Positions 13,684 to 13,791 of a stretch of 13,791 bases of DNA are shown here, piece by piece. This stretch comes from ZC4RG42 sp036676355. Its GTDB lineage: Bacteria; Pseudomonadota; Gammaproteobacteria; Burkholderiales; SG8-39. The translations under genes and the position numbers were made by a program. Location: assembly GCA_036676355.1 (NCBI GenBank), contig JAKFDA010000088.1, forward strand, positions 1 to 13,791, given 5' to 3'. Below the pieces are notes generated by a model. That model did not search any database, had not been told where the DNA came from, and was given only the letters and a program-made list of their open reading frames with translations. Every line of letters begins with the position of its first letter. Positions within the stretch are counted from its first letter, which is position 1.

Positions 13684-13791
13684 GTGTTCACCAAGAAAAA
13701 TCACCGGCCGATACGGCCGCTTGCGCTCGCCTGCATGATGCTGTTCGCTTCATCCGGCATCGGCCAGGAAGTCGACAATGCGCTTACACCG
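13684..13791 (+). CDS. Exported protein, N-terminus only (cut by window end)
   Basis: Thirty-six codons are visible from GTG at 13684, one base after the preceding stop, with AGGGGG about 6 bases upstream. The translation begins MFTKKNHRPIRPLALACMML, continuing FASSGIGQEVDNALTP. It has a basic N-region, a hydrophobic core and a likely signal-peptidase I site near GIG|QE. The Cys in the core does not sit in a proper lipobox. It is probably a periplasmic or outer-membrane protein in the same iron-uptake transcript. Too little is visible to name a family. Confidence 0.6.
   Translation, partial: MFTKKNHRPIRPLALACMMLFASSGIGQEVDNALTP

Overview
The window is GC-rich (roughly 60% or more) proteobacterial chromosome. 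Three features make a betaproteobacterium (Burkholderiales or a close relative) the best guess. These are the birA-coaX-SPOR run, a stand-alone heptose-phosphate adenylyltransferase (hldC/rfaE2), and hemP followed by tonB-exbB-exbD. The taxon is inferred from gene content and family resemblance, not from any search. I see no phage, IS element, CRISPR array, tRNA or rRNA.

Layout. (1) 1-1886, minus strand: the N-terminal 628 residues of a PAS-PAS-GAF-PAS-GGDEF signalling protein that runs off the left edge. (2) 1887-2347: about 460 bases without a convincing gene. (3) 2348-4855, plus strand: a MerR-type regulator with a degenerate cobalamin-binding module, then a diiron ferritin-like/acyl-ACP-desaturase-like protein, then hldC. 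The regulator is separated from the diiron gene by 156 bases that hold an inverted repeat, an extended -10 and a leader hairpin. (4) 4867-7034, minus strand: birA -> coaX -> a small membrane-anchored SPOR-like protein, with birA and coaX overlapping in ATGA. (5) 7079-7891, minus strand: bfd -> bfr, iron release and storage. (6) 8078 to the right edge, plus strand: hemP-tonB-exbB-exbD-siderophore receptor-PepSY membrane protein, then a possible 45-residue ORF and the start of a signal-peptide-bearing protein cut by the window end.

Parts 5 and 6 form one iron-homeostasis locus. The 186-base divergent bfd/hemP region carries two Fur-box-like sequences, one over each predicted promoter. When iron is short, TonB-ExbB-ExbD should energise the outer-membrane receptor, the PepSY protein may help reduce or move iron at the inner membrane, and Bfd should draw iron out of bacterioferritin. 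When iron is plentiful, Fur should shut both transcripts off.

The most unusual signal is in part 3. The MerR regulator keeps the framework of the CarH/LitR photoreceptor family, but both diagnostic histidines (one contacting adenosylcobalamin, one ligating cobalt) are arginine. It sits directly upstream of a diiron oxidase-like gene of unknown substrate. Other points worth a look are the tandem hairpins between exbD and the receptor gene, paired hairpins in the bfr leader, and a TTG start for tonB.
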